From Ligula intestinalis (taxonomy: Eukaryota > Platyhelminthes > Cestoda > Diphyllobothriidea > Diphyllobothriidae), in NCBI GenBank assembly GCA_036362985.1, contig JAYGXS010000003.1:63502129-63566128 (forward strand): DNA of 64,000 nucleotides. The letters run 5' to 3'. Below are positions 32,628 to 44,148 of the stretch, one piece after another (the first letter of the stretch is position 1; every line of letters begins with the position of its first letter). A model generated the notes under the pieces. The model was not told the origin of the DNA. It saw nothing but the letters and a program-made list of their open reading frames with translations, and made no database searches. A program made the position numbers and the translations under genes.

Positions 32628-35183
32628 CTAAATTTTTAATACAAGAAATTAGTTCGTGCTATGAACAAAAACGATGGGCGTCGCAGTGTTAGGATACGTA
32701 CCCGTCAGTTCGCTTTTTGCAGAGACCCATGGCCTCAACTTGGTGAAGACACCGGCGCAGAACGGCCGTGCTGGCACGTGCACGGTGACAAGGGCGAACA
32801 CCGTTGTTCTTTCGTCGGCTGAAGGCTTTGCTCAGACCAGCCAAGCCAGCGGGCCTCAGATACAAATGACGCAAAACAGCGGCACAGCGGACGTAGAACC
32901 AGTCTGGGTCGTAGGGAGCTTGTTCATTAGCGATTGACAACTTGACGATGTCAACCCAATCGGGCTGTTTTACCTTGCCCGACCTAAGTTGTGAGAAAAC
33001 GATAATGGATAAACTGAAGAACCTGTAAGTTGCGATAAGTTAAAAAGACCTACGTCTGCTAAGCACCGCTACTATATGTCAAACATTCCGATCGGATGGT
33101 TGCACAGTAAAAATTGTTAAACAACCACATATCGTGACGTGGTATACTCAAGACTGAGCCATCGAAGTTGCGAGAAAAAGATAATGGATAAACTGAAGAA
33201 ACCGTATGTTGCGATAAGTTAAAAAGACCTACGTCTGCTAAGCACCGCTACTAAGTGTCAAATATTCCGATCGGATGGTTGTCTAGTGCAAATTTCTAAG
33301 CAACCGCATATCGTCACTGACCCACAGAAGTGACTAAACAATAAAGTGTAGCAGATACTATGATAGCGGGACGCTGGTCAACAAATAACACCTTAACTAG
33401 CTTTTACCGGCTTTTGAATGCGTAACATCTATTATGTGAATCGCAGCAAAGGAAGGCATATTTAGAGGTTCCAAGGAGTAAAACGGTTAAACAACTTTGC
33501 GGTGCTATTTAGGACAGCACAAAAAAAATAAACTTACCTGTCAAGCCTGGATGTTAGGGTAATTTATGCTACGGTGTGCATGACAACCGACAGCCCGTAA
33601 TTTCATTCCGGTGGTGCAAGAAGCATGCATTACAATACTACACTATTAGAGACCTAATTTCCGTTTTGGATACCCGAATGTGTAAAAATACTCCAAAACT
33701 GTTAGGGAAAACTAGACAGTATACTTTAAGCTGACGCCTGCTCTTTAGTCGAGGCTCAGAACAGGGTAGGCTTCTAATAAAGCAAGTTCTCAAACCGAGT
33801 TCTTTCATTACACCCACCGCTGTCAAGACGCCAGTAGAGATCGTGCCAGTCAATCCTTTAAAGAGGGCAAAATAACTAGGCATGTATGGAGCAAATGCGG
33901 TACTAAAAAGAAATGGTTAACACTTTTATTTGCGTGAACGCGCTCTGCGTAGTAATAATTTTTATTTATAAGAGCTAAAAGAATTGATGGACAAAAAGCA
34001 GTACTACGGTTTGCTGATATATGCGAATAACTGAAGCCAACAGATATTGATGTGAATTTCTAAAAACAGCCTATCGACTGCCTCGACTTAAGCCGTTAAT
34101 GCATTAGTCGTACAGTCCACACAACATGGCCTTCAAGAAATTTGATGATCGGGCGTTAGTCTGGGTCATGTACCAGCACCCAAATTATGTAAATACATGA
34201 GTAGCGCTCAGCCATAACTACCTGCCAGCCGGCTTAGTACCACTGGCGCAAAATCTGATGAACTGCAGGTCAGGCGAGATCGGTCAATCGTGTAAATATC
34301 AAGTACATTCTGCGTTCCAAATAGAACGAAGGAGTACATCTTGTTGGAAGGTGGCAAACACGTCGTAGGGGCGGAACCGCTGCGAGGAAGACATCAACGC
34401 GCAGCGTTCCTTCACACTCCGACGGCAACTTTGCTATGTTCACATTTAAGTACTTGAAATTCGACTCTTCCACCTCTTCTTCGAATGTTTTCAATCGCGC
34501 CAATGAGAAATGAACGTCAACAGGAATGTTTTTCCTCTTCGCTATGAGACGATCATTTGGGGCGGCATCAAATGCATCACAAACTAGACTCCGATGCCTT
34601 ATCGTAACAACGGTATCCTACAACAGTACTGCGAAATGCGCTGACAGTAAATGTTTATGTATTAGTTGAGGGTCGGATTTCAGCATAACACTGAACATAA
34701 AGGATAAGAAATCAAAGTGCGTAGGTGCTAACTGCATTACCGGGCGTCGGATAAAATACACAAACGCAAAGTACATGCACATAAATGTAGCATTTACTGC
34801 CGTCCAGCTAGCATCAATACGAATAGCTCCTGACGAATGGACCTGTCATGCAGTTTCCAGTTTACTGCCAGAGAGACGAGGAAAGGCGACTGCCCGACTT
34901 TGGAATCAAGCGGATAGACATGCAATTAGTGCGTCACCCCATTAAACCTCTATATTAACGCTGTGCGACTGTTAAACTCGCTTCAGCTGGCAACAAACTA
35001 CCCATATGCTAAGATATTGCACAGTACGTGCATATGTACAAAGCAAGTACCTTTCAGAGGTTGACAAATTATAACTTACTCTTTCAGAAATTTGGCAAGC
35101 GCCTGCACATAATAATGACCGTCAACGTCTTTCACCGAAAAGTGAGCCTAAAAGTCAAATAAAGCATGCACGGCACCTACCAT
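32543..35183 (-). CDS. RPS19: Ribosomal protein S19 (eS19), complete, four coding exons
   Basis: Model on the - strand: ATG 35183-35181, 35147-35080, 32983-32702, 32627-32543. Phases join exactly (ATG|GCT; GA|G = Glu; GG|C = Gly) and the product is 145 aa, the length of human RPS19. Sequence order: AHFSVKDVDGHYYVQALAKF, SGKVKQPDWVDIVKL, APYDPDWFYVR, LRHLYLRPAGLAGLSKAF, NGVRPCH, GREITSTGRRDMDRIAY, ending KALKAQK. Human has VKDV, SGKLKVPEWVDTVKL, APYDENWFYTR, RHLYLRGGAGV, NGVMPSH and DLDRIAG. eS19 sits in the small-subunit head and is needed for 18S rRNA maturation. The first intron is only 33 nt, the second 2.1 kb. Confidence 0.93.
32702..32983 (-). CDS. RPS19: RPS19 exon 3
   Basis: 282 nt from acceptor cacaacttag to donor GG|gtacgt. 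Contains the central RPS19 core: SGKVKQPDWVDIVKL, APYDPDWFYVRCAAVLRHLY, the basic RRKNNGVRPCH loop, and RRCLHQVEAMGL. Confidence 0.92.
32986..33317. repeat. Tandem duplication, period 179 bp, in the RPS19 intron
   Basis: About 150 bp starting AAGTTG at 32986 recurs at 33165. Blocks such as GATAATGGATAAACTGAAGA, GACCTACGTCTGCTAAGCAC and TTCCGATCGGATGGTTG are shared with few differences. The first copy abuts the acceptor of exon 3. Confidence 0.85.
34270..34617 (-). other. Unrecognised open frame inside the RPS19 intron
   Basis: 115 open codons directly after an acceptor-like ttgtag. Charged, protein-like composition: DTVVTIRHRSLVCDAFDAAP, ARLKTFEEEVEESNFKYLNV, LPSECEGTLRVDVFLA. It cannot belong to RPS19, whose exons join without it. 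It may be a nested gene exon, an old insertion, or chance. A possible second piece (TAFAPYMPSYFALFKGLTGT) follows a good acceptor near 33914. Confidence 0.25.
35080..35147 (-). CDS. RPS19: RPS19 exon 2
   Basis: 68 nt, GCT CAC .. AAA GA, donor gtaagt. Encodes AHFSVKDVDGHYYVQALAKF then LK, plus a split Glu codon. The VKDV..ALAKFLK pattern is the RPS19 N terminus. Confidence 0.88.
35181..35183 (-). CDS. RPS19: RPS19 exon 1 (start codon only)
   Basis: ATG immediately followed by the donor GTAGGT. The 33-nt intron (35180-35148) ends in tgacttttag. Read through, the intron hits an in-frame TAG, so splicing is required. A Met here gives exactly the family length. The alternative, a trans-spliced leader ending in AUG as known in some flatworms, is not needed. 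Confidence 0.75.
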
Positions 35184-35749
35184 CGCGGACAAACGACAGT
35201 TTCGTAAATGTACCCGTTCTTACACTGGATGACTTAAACAAACGGAGAGCATTTCTCAAGATAACACCATGAACTTCATTAAAGTATTAGGAACTGTGTA
35301 GGAATAAGGCGAATCTTCAACGTATTTCTTGTTGTTTTATTGATAATAAGATAGAGAATGACTTGTTTTAATGGCAAAGTGTATGTTCTAGCTGTTACCG
35401 AGACTTTACATACCTACCACGCACTGTACTTCGACGGAAGATAAAATATTTGGTGCACTGTTATAAATTCCACTATCATTGGCAGTGTAAAGGCTGCAAG
35501 GGAAAACTAAATCCAGTGAGGATGAGACCTCTCGAAAAGTTTTTGATAAGGAGAACCTACTGTGCGCTTCTAAAACACTGACATACCTGAATGCAGAATT
35601 TCTTTCTTTTGGGAATTCAAATACTTCGAAGGACATAGGGCATACAATAAACATGAGTTCGTGCAGTTCGGAAACACGGAAATTATTTCTGATCCAGATG
35701 ATTTGGCAGGCCCCGACCGGAGTAATTTGGCTCTAAGTATGATCAATAA
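35184..35749. other. RPS19 upstream region
   Basis: Would hold the RPS19 promoter and 5' UTR. No TATA-like box or further exon could be pinned down. Confidence 0.4.
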
Positions 35750-37457
35750 AAAGTGAGGATGAGGAGAATGATAAGTAAGGAAAAGAGCGAAAAGCATTGG
35801 TTAACGGGCGGTTGGATCAACAGCAAAAGAATGAGACCCATGCATGAAGACGGATCAAAAATACTTGGAAACGATAACGATTGCCGAAGGACCTTGCTGG
35901 AGAGGTGGCTTAACCACTATCTATTATATGCCAGCAATGGGTTGATACTGGAATCCTTCTCCCAGGTTGGAAAACAGCGCATATTACACTGCTTTACAAA
36001 AGAGTTCGTCATGCAGTTGCGAATAACTTAAGACCCCTGAGTCTGACCTCCACATGCTGCAAGGTAATGGAGAAGATAACCAAAAAGGCACTGATGACAT
36101 ATTGTGAAACTCACAATCTCTTGTCCCATGAGCAATATGGCTTTCGTCAGGGTAGGTCATGTGTAACAAAATTTCTTTATACGATGCAAAGCTGGACAAA
36201 GGCAATCGATGAAAAAAACCGTACATGTGGCCCACATTGATTTCCGGAAACCTTTGACAGTGTTCCACACAAAAGCCTCCTGCACAAGTTGAGACTGATG
36301 GGTATCGGAAGCAAGCTTCTTACATGGATGGAGAATTTTCTCGCTGTTCGTTCCCAAACTGTGTGCAAGACAAAAACGATCAAGGCCGACAGTTATCGAG
36401 AGCGGAGTCCCTCAAGGTTCAGTATACGGACCGACCATTTTTCTCTTGTTCGTGAACGATTATGTACAGGAATAAGACTGCCAATTTGCCATGTTTGCAG
36501 CTGATATAAAAATATGAAGGGTGCTGCCGATGAAGATGAATTTCATGAAAATATTTGTCGATTAAACGATCAGTCACGCAGATAACTCCTGTCCATCAAT
36601 TCGAACAAATGCATTTAGATGCGTCTGGGAAATCAAACTCCAGTCCCTCATGCGCGATACCTTTATATGGACGAAATGCCACTCTAACAAACAAAAATAC
36701 AGAGAGATCTCGGCATCTGGATGACAGACAACCTCAAAACTTCTGCATAATGTTGTAAGGCGACTAAAGCTGCAACCTCAATGTTGTACGACATGAAGCG
36801 GGCATTGACGGTTTTTGATGAAGACTGTTTCTCGAAAATCTTCGGTACCTTCATAAGGCCACATCTTGAATACGGAATTCAAGCCTAGGGACTATGGATG
36901 CGTCAGAATTATAGCATACTCGAAAGGGCGCGGTGGTGGGCCACAAAATTTGTAAGAGGCCAAGGTGCAATACCTTATGAGATCCGCCTAAATAAAGTTA
37001 ATCTCTATTCTTTGTGTTATAGGCAGGTACGTGGAAATTTGATAGAAACCTTCCATGTCATGCGTGGCGTGGACTACACTCTCAGGTGTGATGACTTTTT
37101 CCAACTCGCCACTACAACTTATCGCCGGGGACATCCCTTAAAACTGTATGTGCCCCAAGGACGATCGGATGTGAGGAAGTGTTTTTTCTCTACCCACGTC
37201 ATGGACCCGAGGAATAACCTACCTGAAGTGATTGTTATGCCCCAATCTGTGGTAACATTCAAACACCGACTTGATATGCATATGTTACAGCACAACGTGA
37301 GCTTTGTGACAAAAATTAATCTTGAAACACCATTGCACCCTGTGACTGTCTATATTTTCCTGACTGAAAACGTATTAACAGTGTTTAATATTCTTGAGAT
37401 TTTTATGCGACAAACGCTCAAGCCTATTTTTTCCTCAAATATGCTGACTGACTGATT
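35750..37457 (+). mobile_element. LINE family B, degraded + copy
   Basis: CR1-like LINE fragment of the same family as the - copy at 47-52 kb. Recognisable: LRPLSLTSTCCKVMEKITKK, LLSHEQYGFRQGRSCVTKF, TMQSWTKAID, DSVPHKSLLHKLRLMGIGSK, a mutated catalytic box FAAD (36493-36504, FADD in the sister copy), then ATKFVRGQG and LPEVIVMPQSVVTFKHRLDM. It lacks the endonuclease, and the RT palm is frame-broken. The 3' end is a short (CTGA)n run, GCTGACTGACTGA, shared with the other copy. Confidence 0.85.
36898..37455 (+). pseudogene. LINE family B, C-terminal part
   Basis: Open for 185 codons. Aligns by eye throughout with the 150-codon frame 48017-47565: ATKFVRGQG, PYEIRLN, CDDFFQLATTT, RGHPLKLYVPQGR, HMLQHNV. 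This is the conserved region downstream of the RT in CR1-like proteins. The ATG at 36898 is not a real start. Confidence 0.75.
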
Positions 37458-38690
37458 TAACATGTTCTTCCATCTCCAGGTTTCGGTCCGCAGTGTCTGG
37501 GTACTTCTCGTACTCCGTACATAACTGTATATTATTTTGGGCATTCCAAAGAATTCTGCAGTGTACTCAGATCAAAAGTTTTTCGTAATTTTATAGTCCT
37601 ATTTTCACAACTGCGAAGTTGCTCCTTATATGTCCGTAAGTTCTCATTAGAGCCAATGCATCTGTAAAGTCTCCAGGAGTGAATTCTTTTTGAAATAAGT
37701 CTGTAAATTCGAGGATATCCACCACCACAATAGACTTCTATGCACGAGTTTAATTTAATTATGTCCTAACAACTAAACATTTGATATCCTCGATTTAACT
37801 TCTTCCAATGTGCTTTAGGGGCAATTTTTTAATACACATTAAACCCAGTTGATTTTTCGCATAGTCCACACGACAGTTCGACCGTCGCTCTCGATAATGC
37901 CTAGCAGGAGCCTCAGAAAGCTAGAGGCAGACGCGTTGACTACAGCTGGATTATAATAAAGTTAGACTCGGTGGATGGAAGCGCCATAAAGGCCATATTA
38001 AGAAGGAGCCATTGCAGCCTGACTCAGTTCACTAGTCAGTCCCTCCACACAACAAGACATACACTGGACTGAGTTATCCCGCGAGTTGATAAACGTCCAA
38101 GCCATGGCTTTTAGCACACCACGATAGCTTTTAGCGTATCAGATTTTTAAGTGAGGAAAAATACACGCTTATCGTCTTCAAGCAACCGCCTAGCGGATCG
38201 GTCGCCTGAGGTGGGATAGGCACAGCGCTAAAAAGGAAATCAAGCCGGAGGTGAGCATTGTAGAGCAAGTTGCGCATAGCAAGAAGAAAAGAGGAAAAGG
38301 AAGATCAGAGAGTTCAAGAAGAATTAACGGAAAAGGAGAGATAAAGCAAGACAGAACGAAAACGAGGAGAACATAGCTTATCTTTCAGAGGGGATCTTCA
38401 GGGAGTACTAAAAGGTTTTTGATAGATAAGTTTGTGTTAATGCTCAAAAAGTTAGGCTGAAGTTGCGACCATTGTGATTAGGACTACGGGTAGTTGTGCT
38501 AGAAGAACTAACAACAAGACGTAATGACAAACCTAGGAAATTGCAAGACTGATGTTGTCTAAGAAATAGTACCAAGCTGATAGTAACGATACTTTAATAC
38601 TACTGGTGATAGTACTAGTAATAATACTTAATGATACCAGTACAGAAGAAAACACGCTAAAGTAAAATGTGTCCATCTTGTCTGGGGCAT
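37458..38690. other. Intergenic, purine-rich segment
   Basis: No gene recognised. 38230-38400 is strongly purine-rich, and 38580-38660 has degenerate ATACTA/TAATA repeats. Confidence 0.4.
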
Positions 38691-39470
38691 TTACATTGAA
38701 GTTCCCGGTGTGCTTGAAGGCAGATTCTTAACTTGAATATGGCGAGGTGATGACTGGGTGGGGCTGGATTTGGTGGTGGGCGTGTAAAATTTGCTGGGTG
38801 TGTCAACCTCACGGTGAATGCCGCTGTCTTCTATGCACAAGTGACCAAGTAGGCTCACACGATGGATAAATGCACGGGGACAGTGTGAAAAGTGAAGGCG
38901 ATAGTTCCTTCTATGTGTTGTTGCTTCCAGTTGTTGGTCAGGATGGGGGGGGGGGGTGCTTTGCGCTGGTTCAGAAGAGGAGCAGGCAATGGTCATTGAG
39001 CCCGCGGAGACTGTGGGGACCCAGCACTCCTCTTTGGGCAATGTGGTCTATTCCAATGCGAACGTGGAAGTCATCAAAGGCAATCAACTTGTCCGCCTTT
39101 GGTACAGTCGCAAATAGGACGTGCAGATCCCCGTAGAACTTGTTATTTGTCTCGTCTGAGCTAGTCATTAGAAAGCGTAGACGTTGAATTTGGTGGCAAA
39201 TTTTCCAGCCCAAAGAGGTAGGCGGAGGCTCTTCAGGCGATCATTACTGTCCAGCGCCAAACAAGGTAAACGTCCCTCGATGTCGGTCAGGGTAATTAAG
39301 GCGACGCCGGCCTCGCGCCGTTTTGCCTTCGGACGGTCACGATAGAAGAAGGTGTAACCGGCGCCCACCTCATCTACAGAGCCTTCGTCGTAGAAATGGG
39401 TTGCACTGGGTGGAGATTTTGACCTTGAAGTGCGCCAGTTCCTGGGCGGCAAGCGCTGTCCTTCGTTCCG
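38691..39470 (-). mobile_element. RTE-like LINE endonuclease fragment
   Basis: Reads in frame pieces: [106 protein letters not shown]. This is the APE endonuclease of an RTE-clade element; the LGDFN motif has decayed to FDDFH. Frameshifts occur at about 39190 and 39420, and the match fades below about 38950, at a (G)12 run. It is a dead fragment without RT. Confidence 0.82.
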
Positions 39471-40479
39471 GTTAGTTGCTCTTCGGGTTATCGACGAAAA
39501 AGTTGAAATTCCGAGTTACTAGTGTAATGGGACGTACCCTAACACCCTGAGATATTATTTGCGATGAGGGAAGAGGGGAAGAGCGTGATAAACAGAAAAT
39601 GTTTAGTTTGTTTTTTGGTTGTTTCGACAGCAGTTTTTTCAGCCTGTCGGCCACGGTCCGCTAGCACAAGTCGTGATCCAGCATTTGTTTCGATCACCTC
39701 TTCTAGCTCGCCCTCCTTTGCAGAGGCAAGCAGTGCTATTCCTAAAAAGGGCTGATGAGGCAACCCAAATGTCTGTCGAACTCTACTATGGGTCAAGTAT
39801 ATGAGTTTAGTGAGAAAAAGACCCTGTGGTTCGGTTTGCCTACGGGGTTGCATGTTGCCCTCGCCGTATGACTTTTGAGACTGTGGGCGGAGGTAAGTAG
39901 AGTGGGGAATGGGGATGGGAGCAGCAGAAGCGGCGGTCGAGGAAATATTTCCAATAATGCTGATGCAAATTATAGTGCTAGCGCGCATATTGCTGGTAGT
40001 ACTACTGGCGCAACTTGTACTGCCACTAACGTTATTAATAATAAAATATATACACTCAAGAAATGAGAAGGTTAATGCTATTTATATTGGTAATGGAACA
40101 CTGTAATTACCGGTAAGATGGGAATGATAATGACAGTAATGCTAATCAAATAAGACAGTTATGATAATAAAAGACTACAGTACAACAAAAAAGGAAATAG
40201 CAAACAAAATACCCGATAACAAATAACAAAATATCAGACAAATACAGAAAAGTAATAGACAAATTTAATACAATGCTATAGGAGTAGTAGAATACCAGCG
40301 ATAGTGAAATTAGTAAGGCTACTAATGAGAAGTTCAATACAAGAAGACTAGATGTTCCAAAACGAATAATATTTAGGACGATGGCAGTACTGCACCTGAG
40401 AATAGTGTCAAAACTATTGGGCATACCAGATATACTAGTGATAAAAATACACAGTACAATGCTACAGGAGTAGTGTTAT
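39471..40479. other. Low-complexity and repeat-like DNA
   Basis: 39940-40450 is rich in degenerate TAATA/GTAGTA motifs. A - strand open frame (39988-39539) is unrecognised and probably repeat-derived. Confidence 0.4.
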
Positions 40480-42115
40480 GTGGAAATGAAAAGCATTTGA
40501 TAAAGTTCCTCACAGGAGGCTCCTAGCCAAATTAGAGGCTGTAGGATTTCGTTGTCCTCTTACTGACTTCATCAGATCTTATCTTTCAAATTGACAACAA
40601 AAGGTCTTAGTGGGATCCTCACACTCTACTCCTACCGCATTTTTGTGTGGTGTCCTTCAAGGTACCGTGCTAGGTCCTCTGCTCTTCTTGCTTTACATAA
40701 ATGATATCTCATTGAGTGTTAACCACTCCCAATCTTTTATTTATGCGGATGATCTCAAGTGTGTTGACTCCTTCTCTAACTCTACGGCCGCGAGATGCCT
40801 AGAACAACTTAATTCTGATCTGCACGCTCTTTCGGTGTGGAGCTAAACATGGCAGATGGAGTTCGCACATTCTAAGTGCCGATACATGTGCTTTGGGCCT
40901 GAAAGGCTGCCACAACCTGTTATTTTTCATGGTTACCCAATGAGTGAATGTTCCAGTATCAAGGACCTAGGATAAAGCTACACCAATTAATTAGACCTTT
41001 CTCCTCACGCCGATAGAATGACAGCCAAAGCCGCACAGATTTGCAGCTTTATTTCTTACAATTTCTATCTCCCTGAAATGAACTTAAGACTTTATCGTAT
41101 GTTCGTGCTTCCCATCTGTTGCCCCTTTTTCGGTCTCATGAATGAAGTTAGCTTTTCAAAAATTGAACAAATTCAAAAAAAGTTCACACGAAAACTGCTG
41201 CATCCGACAGTTTCTAGTACTTGCTACTCAAATAGATGTCAATTAACGAAACTAAGGTTCCTTTGGGTTTGGAGATTGGAAGCAGGCTTTTGTCTCCTTT
41301 TACGGCTTAATTATAGCATACATTTTCACAGGACTTCTGTCATTACCCCCGTCAGCCGCCCCTACAACCTAAGAAACTCGGCACTTGTTACACGCCCTTC
41401 TGCATTTTCCTCATGTAAACGCCCTTTGTTTTTTGCTTCCAGATATAGCTTTCTTTGGAATAACTTGCCAATCAAAATTAGGTCGTTAAAAAGACTGTCT
41501 GCTTTCAAACGGAGACTACACATTTATCTTAACACTGATTCTATTAACCTTCTATTCTCATCTTTTCCGAGCAGCTTTCTCCATGACTCCGAGAAAGGAC
41601 CATCGGGAAGTTAGGAGATCCGCTTGAAACTATTCTCTCTGCCTCGTGTCCCCCAAGAACCTAGGTGTTTACACTAACCACCGCTGAATCAAACGAAGCC
41701 ACGTGGAAGTACTCAGTCTAAAATGCCGCAGATTCCTTGACTACTCACCTTCATCAGACCACCCACACCTATTTCTGCTCTATCACTATGTTCCTACTAC
41801 TATCTTTCTAAGCATTTTTTTCTTGCACACTTTTTGAACATTGAGGCCCGTTGAAAACTGTTTCCATTTTCACTGTAGGAGTTTTTTTAACTGCCATAAT
41901 TTTTTGTTTTTAGTTCAAAATTACCTGCAAAACATTGGTAAATGTTGCCCCAAAAGGACAATTTCTGCTGACATTATTACGACTTTCTACGCCTACTTGC
42001 ACATATTGTCAAATTGTTTTTTGAATTTTTATTTTTTTTTCGAAATTATCTTTGTACAGATAGTTCCGTACCGGCGCTGAAAAATATAAATTCCAAATTC
42101 CAAAGTAATATGAGT
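40480..42115 (+). mobile_element. LINE family C, + 3' fragment
   Basis: Covers RT palm to 3' end: VPHRRLLAKLEAVGFRCPLT, GVLQGTVLGPLLFLLYIND, YADD at 40742-40753, SKCRYMCFGPERLPQ, SPHADRMTAKAAQICSFISY, LYRMFVLPI, LEAGFCLL, FLWNNLPIKIRSLKRL, HDSEKGPSGS, stop near 41612. About 480 bp of 3' UTR ends in ATAAATTCCAAATTCCAAAG, a short AATTCCA microsatellite. Several stops and frameshifts. Same family as the - copy at 44-47 kb. Confidence 0.85.
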
Positions 42116-42389
42116 GATAGTAATAATATTGTCGGTATCAGGCTCCTATAACAAGAAGTTAAATGTAAGGGGTTAGCTAGAGTTAAGAAATTATAATACG
42201 AAATTTAATCTACTATTGACCAACTACTGTGGTTTCTAGTATTTCTGAAATGATAACGGGAACAAGGAAAACACTTCTAGCGTTCCATGTTGTCTATGGA
42301 ATACAGTAACCAGCTATGTACCTTCCACCTATTATGGTAATTACTACTGCTGCCTGGGGCATACTGGATGTGGGGAAGGCACACACAGG
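42116..42389. other. Spacer between two LINE C fragments
   Basis: No feature seen. Confidence 0.3.
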
Positions 42390-43345
42390 AAACCCTCTAG
42401 CTATTGTACTACACTAAGAACAATCAAAAAAACAAAGCCTTGTCTACTTCCAACTTAGATGCTTCCCCAATTGCCATAGCTAATAATTCTGGTAGCCCTC
42501 CTAGAAATTCCGAAAAGCCCTCTATGTCAGGTAGACCAACATCTTCGTTACTCGAGCAGAGTCCTACCAAACCTTCTAGTAAATCATCCAATTCAGGTCG
42601 TCGAAAGAGTGGGATCTGGAACTCAACCGCGAGCATGCAGCCTTCCCAAACAATAACTAAGCCTATACCGCAGGAAGCTAACAAACATATAGGTTAACCT
42701 ACATATCACAACTATCATACTAGGCCAGGAGTTACACAGCTTAATCCTCATAGTTACCTTACCTAGCCCACCGGCCTATATTTTCCGTCTCGGTTTTCCC
42801 GATTTCCCGGTAATTATCAGCAAGCTCATTACGGCACCAATCCCAATGGCCTGTCGATATCTCAGAGCTATCTACCTTCAGCTTTGAGCTATCCCCTTCA
42901 GCCTTCTAATGCCAATTGTCCTGATGAAGTTGGTGCCTATTCTCCAAACTTCCAATTCAATTAACCACCTCCAAATTTTTATTACTAAACAAAGATAACC
43001 CTAGTTCGATTACTCGATCTACATAAGATATCATCTTGCTTAACGAATGATCTGTTATAAATAAGATGGCTCAACTTAGAGCCATTGCATTCGAGCTGAA
43101 GCCAGATGTTATATGCATTGCAGAGTCGTGGACCCATCCGCTAAGTTCTGATGCTTAACTCATAATAGACGAGTATGATTTCTACCGTCAAGACCGCACT
43201 AGTAAGCGTTGTGGCGGTTGTCTTCTCTATATAAAAGCTATTTTTAAGCATTTCCCGTTCGATCTAGATATCGAGTCAGTTTCGGGCAATTGCTGCTTTG
43301 TATCCATTATCCTGTCTCCCCATCAATAGGCGATTATCGGATAAA
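42390..43345 (+). mobile_element. LINE family C, + 5' fragment (ORF1-like and endonuclease start)
   Basis: A Ser/Pro-rich frame (42404-42697) and a Pro/Tyr-rich stretch like ORF1 are followed by SVINKMAQLRAIAFELKPDV, ICIAESWTHPL, IIDEYDFYR, CCFVSIILSPH, matching the start of the endonuclease at 47 kb. It ends abruptly after AIIG, where AT-rich DNA begins. Confidence 0.78.
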
Positions 43346-44148
43346 TAAATAAATCTTATATTTTATATTTTTAGGCTCGGAGGGCCTCGTCATTGTAAAC
43401 TTAGTGCTGTGGAAAAAATATATACAAAGTTGATCAATGCTGCTCTCCGTGAAACAACCACATAGACAGCGGGAGCGTTTGGTAGTGACTGGTAGATTAA
43501 TTCATTTTCATCAACATGTCGTCGTTTTAAAATAGTAGGCAACGCATGGTGAACTAAGGAGGAAGCAGTGAAAAAAAACTCCTACCATTAAAGCCGGGGC
43601 AGAGTTCAGCGAACCCCCGCTTAAAAAAACAAAACTTAGGAGAAAGAGACTGCTTCAACAGAATTAAGGGGGTTGGTTGAGAGAATTGATTGTAGTGCAA
43701 ATGGGACAGGACTGTTAATGAGAACGTATGAGGGCTGGAAACGCTTCTTGTAATTGGAGCAATCATATAAAAACAGAGGCTGTCGTTCACCACTGTAACA
43801 CCGCCCGACTGGCTTCATGATCAACCATTAGGGAGGTGAGACCGAGGAGGCCATCACGGGCAACAGGGTCGACAAGAGAGTGAACGACAGAGGTCACCTG
43901 ATCATCAACGAAACGCCGGAGATGCAACCTTGTAGACTGCAGAGTCCAGCGACGAGCTGGCGAAAATAGCAGAACCGCCATGAGCATGAATAAAGACCAT
44001 GAAGCCTATCGTCAGGTTTGTAAAACGGAGAATGGAGAAATTACAATGATGACTGGACAGAGAATTGGACGAAACATCGTTGCAAAAATCACTCAAAACA
44101 GGGAGGAAATATGCATGTATGGAAAAAATTGACATAAACATAACCACC
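43346..44148. other. Probable 3' UTR of the - LINE C copy and flank
   Basis: The - strand sequence follows the LINE C stop. I could not find the AATTCCA tail seen in the + copy, so the 3' end may be lost. Confidence 0.35.

Noticed and set aside
33560..33600. Consensus donor CTTGACAG|gtaagt on - strand
   Set aside because: Considered as an RPS19 5' exon, but all frames before it hold stops and RPS19 is complete without it.
35147..35183. Trans-spliced leader supplying the RPS19 start codon
   Set aside because: Some flatworm leaders end in AUG, but an ATG with a consensus donor sits 33 nt upstream, so ordinary cis-splicing is simpler.
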